A stretch of DNA of 64,000 nt, taken from positions 67,275,127 to 67,339,126 of the forward strand of contig CP136061.1 in the NCBI GenBank assembly GCA_032622095.1, in the 5' to 3' direction. The DNA comes from Siphonodentalium dalli. Taxonomy: Eukaryota; Mollusca; Scaphopoda; Gadilida; Siphonodentaliidae. Below, piece after piece: positions 38,001 through 50,000 of this stretch. The position numbers were made by a program, and so were the translations under genes. The notes beneath the pieces were generated by a model, which was not told the DNA's origin, ran no database searches, and saw only the letters and a list, made by a program, of their open reading frames with translations. The first letter of the stretch is position 1. Every line of letters starts with the position of its first letter.

Positions 38001-38753
38001 CTCGACCGCGATTGTTGCGTTGACGCATGCCGACCGCGTTATGTTGCATTGACGGTTACCTCGACCGCGTTGAGAAAAAAATCACGACCGCGTTGGCATA
38101 ACGTTACGACCGAGTTGGAGTTTTTACAATCAACACGGTCGTAAGGTACGTTACTCCAACGCATTTGTAACGCGGGAGCAGGGAAGAATCCAGAGATAAT
38201 TTGGGGACACCTGTTTCCAGCAGAGGATATGTACCGGTATCCCAATATAACTTTAAAATACGGCTTCTACACCGAACCAACACAGATACAGACCCATATA
38301 TTATAAATATGACATAATATTTCTGATTTAAAAATTCAACATGCTATTAAATGAAGGCTGTATTGCAACTGCAGATTTTTTATTTACATTGCATATTGTT
38401 GAATTGCCTTGAAAATTCAGGTTGACTCAATACTGTCCACTAGGAATTTGGGGTCATTTGGGCTTCTCGAGTTTGGGCGCCCATACCTGTAACAGGTATC
38501 AAAACAGCCCTGGAAATTTCCCTGCGCGGGAGGGAGGGACACTTCTTTTGAGAAGGCGTGTACTGATTTAGTTGGATTGGAATCCTCCCAAATTTTGTGA
38601 ATGTATTTATGCTTAATGTGCATGTATGGTGCACTGTACTGTGTATTTGTGTATTAATATGGACATAATTGTCTGAAATAAAGCATTAATTAAATCACGG
38701 TGGGTGGTCTTCAGCCAATCAGATGATGGTAATGCATAATAACAACATCTGAA
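35022..38753. other. Intergenic stretch, no gene recognised
   Basis: No exon with family similarity was found. It contains a segment at about 36042-36605 that is a diverged copy of 45425-46050, and a run of CGACCGCGTT-like motifs at about 37975-38165 (several direct and inverted occurrences), probably part of a small transposon. The promoters of MCM10 and UPF2 should lie in 34.2-47.0 kb but cannot be placed. Confidence 0.5.
36042..36605. repeat. Diverged duplicate segment, copy 1 (pairs with 45425-46050)
   Basis: Shared blocks in the same order include CAAAGGAAGACACAC, CTACTTGAGAGA, CCTTTGACCTAAATTTAATA, AGTCCTGGTATTCTTC and ACATGCTATAGAA. Neither copy has a long shared reading frame. It may be an old mobile element or a duplicated non-coding segment. 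Confidence 0.65.
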
Positions 38754-41740
38754 GTTGCCTAACTGGTAGCTCTCTCTATTTAGTAGAGCCTAGAGTAAGA
38801 ATATAATTATGAGGAATATAATAAAATTATGAGGAATAATTATATTGTGCACAGTTTCCAAACAGTCAGATCAGGGAGGGGCACTAGTCGAAAAATTTCC
38901 CCCATGCCTCCCAACGAGATCACTGTGGGTTCCATAGTATACGTTCAATCCCGGTGAAAAATGAGATAAGCAAAGTTATTAGATGAGAAACCGCGCTAGG
39001 GTACGAATTTACTTTTTCGGAGGGTACGAGCTGGTCAGGGTACGAAAATACTTGCTCCCACGACAGCGAGTGCGGTGTGACGGGAGTTCGATCGAACACA
39101 ACCCAATGTTTAAAAATGTTTAAAAATCCGTCGACTCTCGCCGAATATTCTCAATAAATCTCTCATTTTTGGAAAAGGAATATGAAAGGTATGTCAGGGT
39201 GATGCAGTAGCACATGTACCGCTATACTTAAAGTAATTGACCACCAATAACGTGGTGTCACCCCGTTAATATGGCGGTACTATACCATGGTATCCTCCAA
39301 TACCGCGGTACTGATACCGCTTGTTAACGCGAACAAGTATGTGTGAGTAAATACCTCCCCTAAAAGAGTTCCATGAAAAGTTCACCGCGGTATTCAACAA
39401 AATTAATGCGGTGCCCGCTAAAAGACCACGGTATCATTATCGCCCAATACCGTAACTCCACGCCATGACCGTCTCGATACCGCTACCGTTTATTACCGGT
39501 ATCACCGCGGTCATGACCGGGGTATCACCCCGTTTTTCTGGTCAATTACTTTGAGAATAGCGGTATTACCCGAAAAACATCGTGGTTTGGTCGTATCTTG
39601 CGTCACATTCTTCCTTTCCGGACTTGAAGAAAAAGCTCCGTTACTAGCGATGGGGAAAGTTGGACTATACATTCAATGTATAGACTAAAGTCAATTTTGG
39701 ACTAGGTGGGGCACCAAAATTAACATAACAAACAAACCGTGTTTGTCACAACTTTACTCCATTCTTATATATGTATATATATAATATAGTCACTCCAACG
39801 AAACATACATATATCAGTTTATTGATGGACGTGTCGTAGGTTGTCCATACGTACTGACGTAATCATATTATATAAGTTATATCATACCAGTAAACTGAGT
39901 TGCTGTTCATTACGTTGACAATAGGCGATTTGTCGTTCCCGCCAGTAAATCAAAAAGTTAGAATTAGTGCATTGTGGAAAGTTGCCTGACTGGTAGCTCT
40001 CTCTATTTAGTAGAGCCTAGAGTAAGAATATAATTATGAGGAATATAATAAAATTATGAGGAATAATTATATTGTGCACAGTTTCCAAACAGTCAGATCA
40101 GGGAGGGGCACTAGTCGAAAAATTTCCCCCATGCCTCCCAACGAGATCACTGTGGGTTCCATAGTATACGTTCAATCCCGGTGAAAAATGAGATAAGCAA
40201 AGTTATTAGATGAGAAACCGCGCTAGGGTACGAATTTACTTTTTCGGAGGGTACGAGCTGGTCAGGGTACGAAAATACTTGCTCCCACGACAGCGAGTGC
40301 GGTGTGACGGGAGTTCGATCGAACACAACCCAATGTTTAAAAATGTTTAAAAATCCGTCGACTCTCGCCGAATATTCTCAATAAATCTCTCATTTTTGGA
40401 AAAGGAATATGAAAGGTATATCAGGGTGATGCAGTAGCACATGTATTACCCGAAAAACATCGTGGTTTGGTCGTATCTTGCGTCACATTCTTCCTTTCCG
40501 GACTTGAAGAAAAAGCTCCGTTACTAGCGATGGGGAAAGTTGGACTATACATTCAATGTATAGACTAAAGTCAATTTTGGACTAGGTGGGGCACCAAAAT
40601 TAACATAACAAACAAACCGTGTTTGTCACAACTTTACTCCATTCTTATATATGTATATATATAATATAGTCACTCCAACGAAACATACATATATCAGTTT
40701 ATTGATGGACGTGTCGTAGGTTGTCCATACGTACTGACGTAATCATATTATATAAGTTATATCATACCAGTAAACTGAGTTGCTGTTCATTACGTTGACA
40801 ATAGGCGATTTGTCGTTCCCGCCAGTAAATCAAAAAGTTAGAATTAGTGCATTGTGGAAAGTTGCCTGACTGGTAGCTCTCTCTATTTAGTAGAGCCTAG
40901 AGTAAGAATATAATTATGAGGAATATAATAAAATTATGAGGAATAATTATATTGTGCACAGTTTCCAAACAGTCAGATCAGGGAGGGGCACTAGTCGAAA
41001 AATTTCCCCCATGCCTCCCAACGAGATCACTGTGGGTTCCATAGTATACGTTCAATCCCGGTGAAAAATGAGATAAGCAAAGTTATTAGATGAGAAACCG
41101 CGCTAGGGTACGAATTTACTTTTTCGGAGGGTACGAGCTGGTCAGGGTACGAAAATACTTGCTCCCACGACAGCGAGTGCGGTGTGACGGGAGTTCGATC
41201 GAACACAACCCAATGTTTAAAAATGTTTAAAAATCCGTCGACTCTCGCCGAATATTCTCAATAAATCTCTCATTTTTGGAAAAGGAATATGAAAGGTATA
41301 TCAGGGTGATGCAGTAGCACATGTATTACCCGAAAAACATCGTGGTTTGGTCGTATCTTGCGTCACATTCTTCCTTTCCGGACTTGAAGAAAAAGCTCCG
41401 TTACTAGCGATGGGGAAAGTTGGACTATACATTCAATGTATAGACTAAAGTCAATTTTGGACTAGGTGGGGCACCAAAATTAACATAACAAACAAACCGT
41501 GTTTGTCACAACTTTACTCCATTCTTATATATGTATATATATAATATAGTCACTCCAACGAAACATACATATATCAGTTTATTGATGGACGTGTCGTAGG
41601 TTGTCCATACGTACTGACGTAATCATATTATATAAGTTATATCATACCAGTAAACTGAGTTGCTGTTCATTACGTTGACAATAGGCGATTTGTCGTTCCC
41701 GCCAGTAAATCAAAAAGTTAGAATTAGTGCATTGTGGAAA
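38754..41740. repeat. Three-copy 880-bp tandem repeat
   Basis: Copy 1 is 38754-39980 (1,227 bp including a 345-bp insertion plus a 2-bp duplication), copy 2 is 39981-40860 and copy 3 is 40861-41740. Copies 2 and 3 are identical as far as I can see and differ from copy 1 by single bases (for example GGTATATCAG against GGTATGTCAG). 1,227 minus 347 equals exactly 880. Non-coding. Confidence 0.95.
39219..39563. mobile_element. 345-bp TA-flanked MITE inserted in tandem copy 1
   Basis: The left end CCGCTATACTTAAAGTAATT and right end AATTACTTTGAGAATAGCGG are inverted, and TA is present on both sides (39217-39218 and 39564-39565). The two neighbouring tandem copies have the uninterrupted site CACATGTATTACCCG with one TA, which proves insertion with a TA duplication. 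The interior is packed with ACCGCGGTA-like short inverted motifs. Confidence 0.92.
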
Positions 41741-42699
41741 ATATCCAATTTATTGTACTTCCTGGTACCTCTCGAAATTATTATAATTGAATAAATTAGA
41801 TCAATCTATCAGATCAATTCAAGTTGATTATAATAATGGTATTATGGTATTAATTTTAATAACAATTACACTAAGAATGATACAGAGAAAGGAGCGAAAG
41901 ACCAAATATCTCGGTAAATAAATTGTTCCGACTCCGAATTTTGTCGTTAGCTTTTAGATTAACCCCAAGAAGAAAAAAAATGAAAGACAGTTTATCAGTT
42001 CAATAGCTTTTCAACATCGTTATATTTATTTTGGATACTATTGGTACTATAGGCAGGTTTAACGTTCGTTATGGATACTTGAATTGATGTAGATGGCATT
42101 ATTCCTGACAAAATAGCCTATTTTAAATAGGAATAATCTTAGAAATAGCTCGATAAATCATTTTCGATTTTCACATTTGCCCGTTTCCGCTGTTTCATAA
42201 CATTGTCATTGAGATATTTCAAGTTTCTAAAATCAGTTTAACTTTAATGAATGTACCGTACTGCTGGCTAACTAGAGTTATTGTTAGTGTTACATCACAT
42301 TTTGTACTATAAATAAAATAATCAGCATCGCCGATTAGTAAATTTTAACAACTGGGTATCGGCTAATGATGGTTTCCCCATATCATCGGTTCATCACTGA
42401 TCTCAGATGGCGTCTCGTCAATCACACACAGCAGCTTTCCATACATGTCTATATTATTATTCAATTAATGGTACACATATTCTCAAAATAAGTGTCACTT
42501 TTAACAAGGTCCTTGGCTGTTTACAACACAGTCGGAACGTCAACGTATTTGATACATACATGAAACGCGTTGAAGGAATGTTATGACTGCGTTGAAGTTT
42601 AACGCGGAACGCTTTGAAGTTTAATGAACGGTGTTAAAGTTAATCAAGCTGCCTTGGGAGTCAACACGGTTCGCAAAATGGCAGCACTGAATTGCTTTA
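41741..42699. other. AT-rich intergenic DNA, no gene recognised
   Basis: No exon or RNA gene was recognised. Around 42530-42675 there is a run of related motifs (GCGTTGAAG, TTTGAAGTTTAA, GTCAACACGGTT) like those at 37975-38165, possibly another element of the same kind. Confidence 0.4.
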
Positions 42700-43677
42700 G
42701 GCCAAAACAAAATGAATGCGTGTTTCCCGTAACCCGACCGACCGTCTTCAAAACCCCCCGACCCAAGTTCATTTTATTGGTTTTAAATTAAAAAAATCAA
42801 TCTATAAACCGACCGACTGCACTGATAACCAAACTGTGTACGCATGTTTCCATTTTATCTGATTCACCTTGCGAAATAAATGATATCTTTGATATATTTA
42901 TATATTTTTCGCAAAGCCACATCGTCACTCTAACGGAAAGTCAAATTACGACCTGACGCAATATCACGAGTTATCGTTCCTCTTCGCTGACCGGAAGCAC
43001 GTGTTTGTGTTGATATGGAGTATTATATTATTTGCATAATTTTGTAAATAAACATCGTAAATTCCGGGGCCCGCTATGGATCATTTTTCTTATGACTAGT
43101 ATTGATATTTTTCTACGTCAATGCAGGCCCATGCCATGGCATTCCACTTTTCCCGTATAAACAAGTCAGGTGTGTACTCGATTCTTGTATCCAGGTGAAG
43201 GGTCTACTCCATTACGGCCAGGCTGCAAGGATGGTGGTGCGGCGGGGTATTGTTTGTCGGTCTCCAATAGAATTGGTATATTATAGGGCAGCCCTTGGGG
43301 TCATTGATACCTGTGCCCATTGTTCAGGTCCAAATGGGGATGTAAAAAGTTTTCCCTATTTATATTGTTTGTTCCAATGCAGGGCTGATGCCTGCTGTGG
43401 CCAAGCCACATGGCAAGGCAGTGCCTGTTTCAGGTTTATTAAAGTAATTTTAGTAAACTGTCTACTGTTATCTGTTTTATATGTTTCCCCTCAATATATC
43501 AGTTTTATCACCAATTTGTTGGTTGCTCTGGGTCATTGTATGGTGTTTGATGGTGGTTAGGCATGGCCCACACGAGACCATAAAAAAATAAAATAATAAA
43601 ATAAAATGAAAAGTCTACCACTGCCCCTATTTTTTTTGGACTCGTTACGGGAAACACACATTCATTTTGTTTTGGCC
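42700..43677. mobile_element. TIR element enclosing a GC-richer cysteine-rich frame
   Basis: The ends GGCCAAAACAAAATGAATG and CATTCATTTTGTTTTGGCC are inverted, with about 33 bp of inverted repeat continuing through TGTTTCCCGTAAC. A plus-strand frame at 43102-43560 (152 residues, many Cys, hydrophobic C-terminus) lies inside in sequence of different composition. I recognise no family. It may be captured host DNA or chance. No target duplication is clear. Confidence 0.55.
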
Positions 43678-43781
43678 ATACTTTGTAGTATATTTTTTAA
43701 TATTGTTTTATTTACATTCACATCTGAATAAGTCCATGCTATTTTCCCACTCCTAGTCTCTGTTCGGACGCCGTTCAAAAT

Positions 43782-45247
43782 GGGACACACTAATAGTTGT
43801 AGTCCGAGCCCGAGACCGAGTCCAGTAAAATGTGTAGTTGGGATTTTCGATTTCGTTTATTGTCGTTAATATAATTCCAATAATGATGAATTTTCGTTTG
43901 TGGTAAGTTATGCCAATTACAAATAATAAAAACTAAAAAGATAATCTGTAAGTCTTATATTTCAACTTTTATCGTTATTTTTCGTTCTCCAGCACACTAA
44001 AAGTTGTAGTTGGAATCAGCCGAGCCAGCCGCCGAGTCGCTAATTGGCTGTTAATTGCTATTGTTAGGCGGCTAATTGGATTAAGTCAGTGGTGGGTCAA
44101 ATGAAGATCAAAGGGCAAGTAGTGGGAATCAAAACAAACAATGACTTTTGTTTATTAAGCAATATATGAAGGGTTAGCAATTTTAAAGATTACTCTTCAG
44201 GAGAAAGTGTGTGGCCCTGTAAAGGGCCGTTTTTTTTTATCTTATTCGCCATGAACTGCACCTGAAATTATAAACTTGAAAAACATTAATAACACCTGAA
44301 ATAAAACGTGATATTAGTACATTATTAATATATTATTTACATAATGACACTATAATAATCCGACTGATGTCTACCTCGTTTTCCGATACGTTTACCAAGG
44401 AGCTACACGTTCAGCGTGCGTCACTAATGGTGACTGATCCCAAGGTTAGTTGGGCATAAGTAGGATTCATCATGTCATTCTATAGCAATAAACCTAATTT
44501 ATAATTTTGATCAAACTGAACAACTGTTGCACATATAACTCTGTGGTTCACCGGTACACATATGGTGTACCCATGTCTCACAATCCTCCTTAGAGCATTC
44601 GACCATGTCATCAAATAAATTTGGCAAACGGCATTTATCACAATCTAGTTCCAATTCATACGTTAATACATACTTCTTATTGAGTTTCATTTGCTTCTTC
44701 CTTGAAGGAAATGCGGAGAAGCATTTCTGTTCTAACCAAACAATCTGAAAGGTGTTGGCGTAATTTAACATTTATAAAAGAAGTGTTACCAGTTTTCTAA
44801 AGCTGCGACATCTTTAAAAAAAACACATTCCTGTGCGTGATATGATCACCCTTGCAACAACAAGTAATTATATAAACAGTACTTTGATTACATTTCACTA
44901 TAAGTTGCAAACACTCTTGTCTTCACTCATAAATCCATTGATTTCAGCCGCCAACATATTCCTAACAATAGCAATTAACAGCTAATTAGCGACTCGGCGG
45001 CTGGCTCGGCTGATTCCAACTACAACTTTTAGTGTGCTGGAGAACGAAAAATGTCGATAAAAGTTGAAATATAAGACTTACAAATTATCTTTTTAGTTTT
45101 TTTTATTTGTGATTGGCATAACTTACCACAAACCAAAATTCATCATTATTGGAATTATATTAACGACAATAAACGAAATTGAAAATCCCAACTACACATT
45201 TTACTGGACTCGGCCTCGGGCTCGGACTACAACTATTAGTGTGTCCC
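43782..45247. mobile_element. Long-TIR transposon (about 300-bp termini) with 8-bp target duplication
   Basis: TTCAAAAT is repeated at 43774-43781 and 45248-45255. The left terminus GGGACACACTAATAGTTGTA is mirrored at the right, and the inverted similarity runs for about 290-300 bp (to about 44075 and from about 44960). GG-starting ends with an 8-bp duplication would fit Merlin, while long termini with 8-9 bp would fit Mutator-like elements; I cannot decide. 1,466 bp, non-autonomous apart from the PHD frame inside. Confidence 0.8.
44511..44771 (-). CDS. PHD-finger-like ORF inside the long-TIR transposon
   Basis: The 86-residue minus-strand frame ends in a C4-H-C3-like pattern: C-D-K-C, then M-V-E-C-S-K-E-D-C-E-T-W-V-H-H-M-C, then C-N-S-C and stop. 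The spacing and the W before H-H-x-C fit the second half of a PHD zinc finger. PHD fingers are known at the C-terminus of several eukaryotic DNA-transposon proteins, so this may be the tail of the lost transposase. Upstream sequence has no continuing frame, so it is a remnant or the last exon. Confidence 0.55.
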   Translation of the reverse strand: MLNYANTFQIVWLEQKCFSAFPSRKKQMKLNKKYVLTYELELDCDKCRLPNLFDDMVECSKEDCETWVHHMCTGEPQSYMCNSCSV

Positions 45248-45424
45248 TTCAAAATGATGTTGGAAAAATATAAAAGTTGACATGATAAATGAAGTTTGAT
45301 TGATCACTTTATGGGAAATAAGTTGTCCCGTTCCCAGTTGATAACATTAATATTTATGAGGAAGCATTGGAATGCCTATAAATGACAGAGGATCAACAAC
45401 ATACTGCATCACTGCCCTGATTAA

Positions 45425-46050
45425 ATGCCTGACACAGTCTCAAAGGAAGACACACATGTGTGTTGTTAGGAAGAAATACGTCTATCTACTTGAGAGAAGC
45501 ATGTGTGTGCGCGATACGCAACAGAGATTGAACATTTCACTCCTGCACTCCAATATAGAAGATAAATTGGGAGGAGGAGCCATCTTCATTCTTCATCAAA
45601 TTGCTTCATTGTAAAATAATATTTTGCCCCAAGAACTACAGATCATGCAGAACAGCCTTTGACCTAAATTTAATAATAACTTCAAAATACAAGACAGTGT
45701 AGCAAGTTAGCAACGTGAGCGTGATGTGCTCAAATAGGGTTGACAATGGGGAAGTTATGGTTTTTCATGCAAAGTTAACAGGGCTCCGATCTCTGAATAA
45801 TATTTTTACGAACTTTATGCATGTATAATTATGCAGATGAATGACTAATTAAAGTCATCAAAGTCAGAAGAATAAAGTCCTGGTATTCTTCAACATTGAA
45901 CAACAAATAGTGTTTATTGTTGATATAATATACATGTATGGTATGCATTGTATGAATAAAGAGCAGTTGTGCAAAAATGTCTTTTTTTTAACTTTGTTCG
46001 TAAAGTATATGAACACTCTTTATTTTGACATGCTATAGAAAACAGTTTTG
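45425..46050. repeat. Diverged duplicate segment, copy 2 (pairs with 36042-36605)
   Basis: Same ordered blocks as copy 1, with several insertions (for example between TATGGTTTT and CATGCAAAG). It lies between the long-TIR element and the first UPF2 coding exon, so it may overlap UPF2 5' regulatory or untranslated sequence. Confidence 0.65.
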
Positions 46051-47003
46051 GTCTTTTTTTCTGTTTATGGCAGTTTTAACCTACAGTATGTTTTTTAACA
46101 GCAATACCCATTGTGAAGGTCATCTTAATATTCAAAACTGCAATCATTTAAATAAATATCAGTGAGTATTACCCAGGGTTGGCTGATTTAAATCAAAAAA
46201 ATTTAAATGATTGCATAATGTCAAGAACTTGCAATATATTATATCTAACAAGGTTTTTTGTTAACTATAACATGATTATGATTAAACAATATACAAAATT
46301 GGATAATAGATATGAAAATGTGCAGTAATTGTCAACCCTATAGAAACAGGCATACTGCATGGTACCGTGATTACTGCTCCAGCAACGGCCTGTTCCGCTT
46401 ATTTGTAACTACAATCAGATTCAGCACTCCTCATTACACTATTAAATTTCCTGTCCTTTTCTGATTGCCATACATGTAAATGCCAACCGAGTAATTCTAC
46501 CATATACTCTGCCATCTAAACTACTCTAGTTGTCTAATGTCCATATTTGATACATGTATATGGTGTGATTACATGTATGTCCTCAAAGCAAAGGTGATTG
46601 GAAATATATCCAGTTCTCAGCTAAAATTAAAAATTTACTAAATTTAGAAGTAAATCTTTAAGCACAGGTCTACCTATCCAGATATCACAACATTGGAACT
46701 CACATGGACCTAGTGTATGCAGAATTAAAGTACATGGTTGCTATATCTGTACTGCCATGATATTTGTGCTTGATAAATGTAGTTACACAAAAAATAATAA
46801 ATATTAATAGAATTTGTATTAATCCAGCCTTGGATATAATAAGCAAATAAATCGATGTTTTTGATTTATTTAAAAAAAATCCAAAAAAATCACCAACCCT
46901 GGTATTACCAGTATGTTATAAAAGGATTTAATTATTTCAGATTTGATGGGTTGATAAATAGAGAAATGGCAGGCTGGTTATAAGATATGTCTAGTGTCAC
47001 AGA

Positions 47004-47047
47004 ATGGATAAGAGAGCACAGGCAGATCGCAATGCTCATAGGGATAG
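47004..47047 (+). CDS. UPF2: UPF2 first coding exon
   Basis: ATG at 47004 reads M-D-K-R-A-Q-A-D-R-N-A-H-R-D and ends AG|GTATGT in phase 2. That is exactly the phase needed by the next exon, whose first base A completes an Arg codon. A CACAG lies directly before the A of the exon at 47003, so this could be a spliced exon with untranslated exons upstream. The start was chosen because it is the only ATG that opens the joined frame. This N-terminus is poorly conserved in the family, so the call rests on splice signal and phase. Confidence 0.65.
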
Positions 47048-50000
47048 GTATGTTTTTTACTGTGGGCATCTACTAGTAAGTCAGTATAAGTTAACTACAG
47101 ACCCATATATAAATAGTTACAGTAATGCTCTAAATAATCGACTCCTTAACCACAGCAGAATTATGGGTAACTTTTCAGGATTTAGTCGGAAATATGGGTT
47201 GTTGCCATTCATCGGAAAGCTCTCACTGTACTTGTCGTAGAATATCTAATTCCCCAAAATACATACGTATACATGTATGTGTGCAGTAATTTATTTTATA
47301 TATTCCCTTCTGTTTAGTATCAGCAACAGTAAAAATTGCATATTTATTACTCTTACTCCAACAGGTTTACTACAACTTTCATGTGAAATGTGATATATTC
47401 TAAATTGTATATACCGGTAGAATATAATGCAGACAATGCCATAAATACTTTTTATGATATTTTGCAGAGGAGATGGCCCGACATCAGCTGCTAAACGAGG
47501 GTACAGCCGTAATCGTCCTGTCGACAGAGGAAATCGAATGAACAATGAAAACAATAATAAAAAAGAAGAGTAAGTTTGTGTTGAACTAATAATATTACCA
47601 ACATTAATGTACTGATCTCTGGTGTTCTGTAGGGATATTTGTGTGGAGGATGAATCAGTTAGAAACTATTGTCACCCTATTTATTTTAGCAGATGGAACA
47701 TAACAGCGATCCAGTTGTGATTGGTGGCTAAATTATTTTAGAATTTTCTTGCAAATCATAATCATAAATTTTAATTGCATTTAATATTTTGGGATATATA
47801 TAGAACAAAGTTTTATAATATATTACTTCATTGTTCATTTGTTGGGTCTTTATTTTCATTTTACCAATGACGTTATATCTTTTGTCTTTCGATAAATATT
47901 TCCAGCAAATGTCACCCAAAAATTTCAAATATTTAAAACTCTCATATATATCATAAAAAACGTGAAATTTCATATTACAGCTCGCCACCCGAGGCTCAAG
48001 AAAATATAGAAATACCTCCAGACGAGGAGAAAGAAATTGATTTGAAAGAGATACCTTCAGATGTTGATACAGAAATACCCACAGCAGATGAGAAAGCAGA
48101 TGCAGAAGCTAAGGTTTGGAGTTGAATTATTTTAGTTTTTAGCAGTTTGAATTTTTAGCCATAGTTAGTGGAAGAGTGACTGGACAATCAAACTGCAATG
48201 GTGAGGATCTGATAGAGGCCATGAGTTTTAATTCCGAGTATCTTGGCACGAAGTTATTATGTGCTGTAAGTAAGAAATATACAAAAAACAAATTTGTATA
48301 AAAGTTGGTCCTGGACTTATTTGAGGTTTGACAGACAACCTCCCCTTGTATTTTTTTTTTGCGATTGGCATTTGGCTGAGTGAACCATGGATCTGTTATT
48401 TACAGGCCTCTTAATTCAGATTGTTTGGCTTCGGCAATCCGCTACGGCAACAGTATGCCATGGCCAAGTTTGCTTCAGCAAATTGCTTCGGCAATGCTGA
48501 TTGCCGTAGCCAATTATGAAGGCTGTATTTATCCACCACCAGCCACCTAGGGAGAAGAAATAAGTGAATGCAATTTAAGTAGGTCTGACCATTCCAGCAA
48601 GATCACCATCATGTACAGCAATGCCCTAAATAATCAACTCCGTAACCACCGCAGAATTATGGGTAATTTTTCAGGATTTAGTCGGAAATATGGCTTGTTG
48701 CCATTCATCGGAAAGCTCTCAGTGAACATCATGGACTCAGAGTATATCATGAGCTGCCGCACGAAGTCAGTGGCTTTCATCTTTCGATCTCTTTGTAATT
48801 TTGTGTTGTGTTAACTTGAAACTGCCTGTGGAATTCAAATAAAAAACTGTGGAACAATGTTGTTTCTCCAGTTAATTAATCAGGAAAAGTCATTTGATGT
48901 TCAACCATTGTTAATCCCTTTTATAAGATCACTAAAGACATTAATTATCAGTTTTCTTAGTCAATTAATTAACCCATAATTAGGAAAAACAATGTGATGT
49001 GTCACATGTGTATTTGCCGAAATTACTAACAATGCAGCTTTAACCCATGTCAGAGTTTCAAACTAGGCCTTATATTATTCTTTTTTCCAATTCGAATATA
49101 TTATATCATGTATGCCTTTATTTTTCGAGAATTTAATAAGCAGCTTGAGTCGTTTCTGTCCACAGGAAAAGCAAGCTGCTGAAGAAGAGGAAAAAACGAA
49201 AGATGAAGAAATTGTGAGTTTTACATTGAACATATGAGCTGGAAATGGACAACATAATTCTACAGATATTTTTCTCAAAATGGTCTTATTGAACATTACA
49301 TCAAACATAACATCACAATTGTAAAATAATACATATTAGGCCAAAAAAAAAAAAGCTATAGGATTCTCAGGCAATTATTTTTTAAATCAATGCAGGAGCG
49401 AGGTTTTTATTTGTGTTTTTTATTTTGTTCTGCCCATAGAACGGCATAGTTAGCATGGGTTGTTATACCTTCCCGTGTCCAGAAAATGGAGGGAGAACTT
49501 TGTAATGGATATAAACTAATTTAATCTGATATAAAGAATGACAAATTATGACATTATACTACCCACACATCATATAAGGATTACCTAGAATGATATATAT
49601 ATATATATATATATTGATATGATTTTAATATTTGGCACATTCATTTTTAACAACACGCAGAACTACATATCCCTGATAATGGCCAATATACACCACTTGT
49701 CAAACTTTATTGCGCTCCGGTTTGCGTTACTTCGATCGCAATTGTGTAGCATGGGGGAAAACTCTTTCTTGCAGAGTTACTTACATACTGTGCAAAGGTC
49801 AGGTCAATATCCAACTTCCTGCTGATCTTTTATCGAAATATTTCAGCACATTTGACCAATAAACTTGTGGTTTGGACAGTCTTTGGTGACAATATACCTG
49901 ATAGTTACTGTTGCCTGTGGTCTTTTGTTACATACCCACACATACACCATTGTTTTTAGCTCCTATTCGATATTTAAAACAGAACTAATTTCCGTGTGAC

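Noticed and set aside
38754-41740. CRISPR-like or satellite array
   Set aside because: Only three long adjacent units without spacers, in eukaryotic DNA; it is an ordinary tandem duplication.
43102-43560. 152-residue frame as a bona fide host gene
   Set aside because: No recognised domain, no splice-linked partner exons, and it is enclosed by transposon termini. Kept only as possible cargo.
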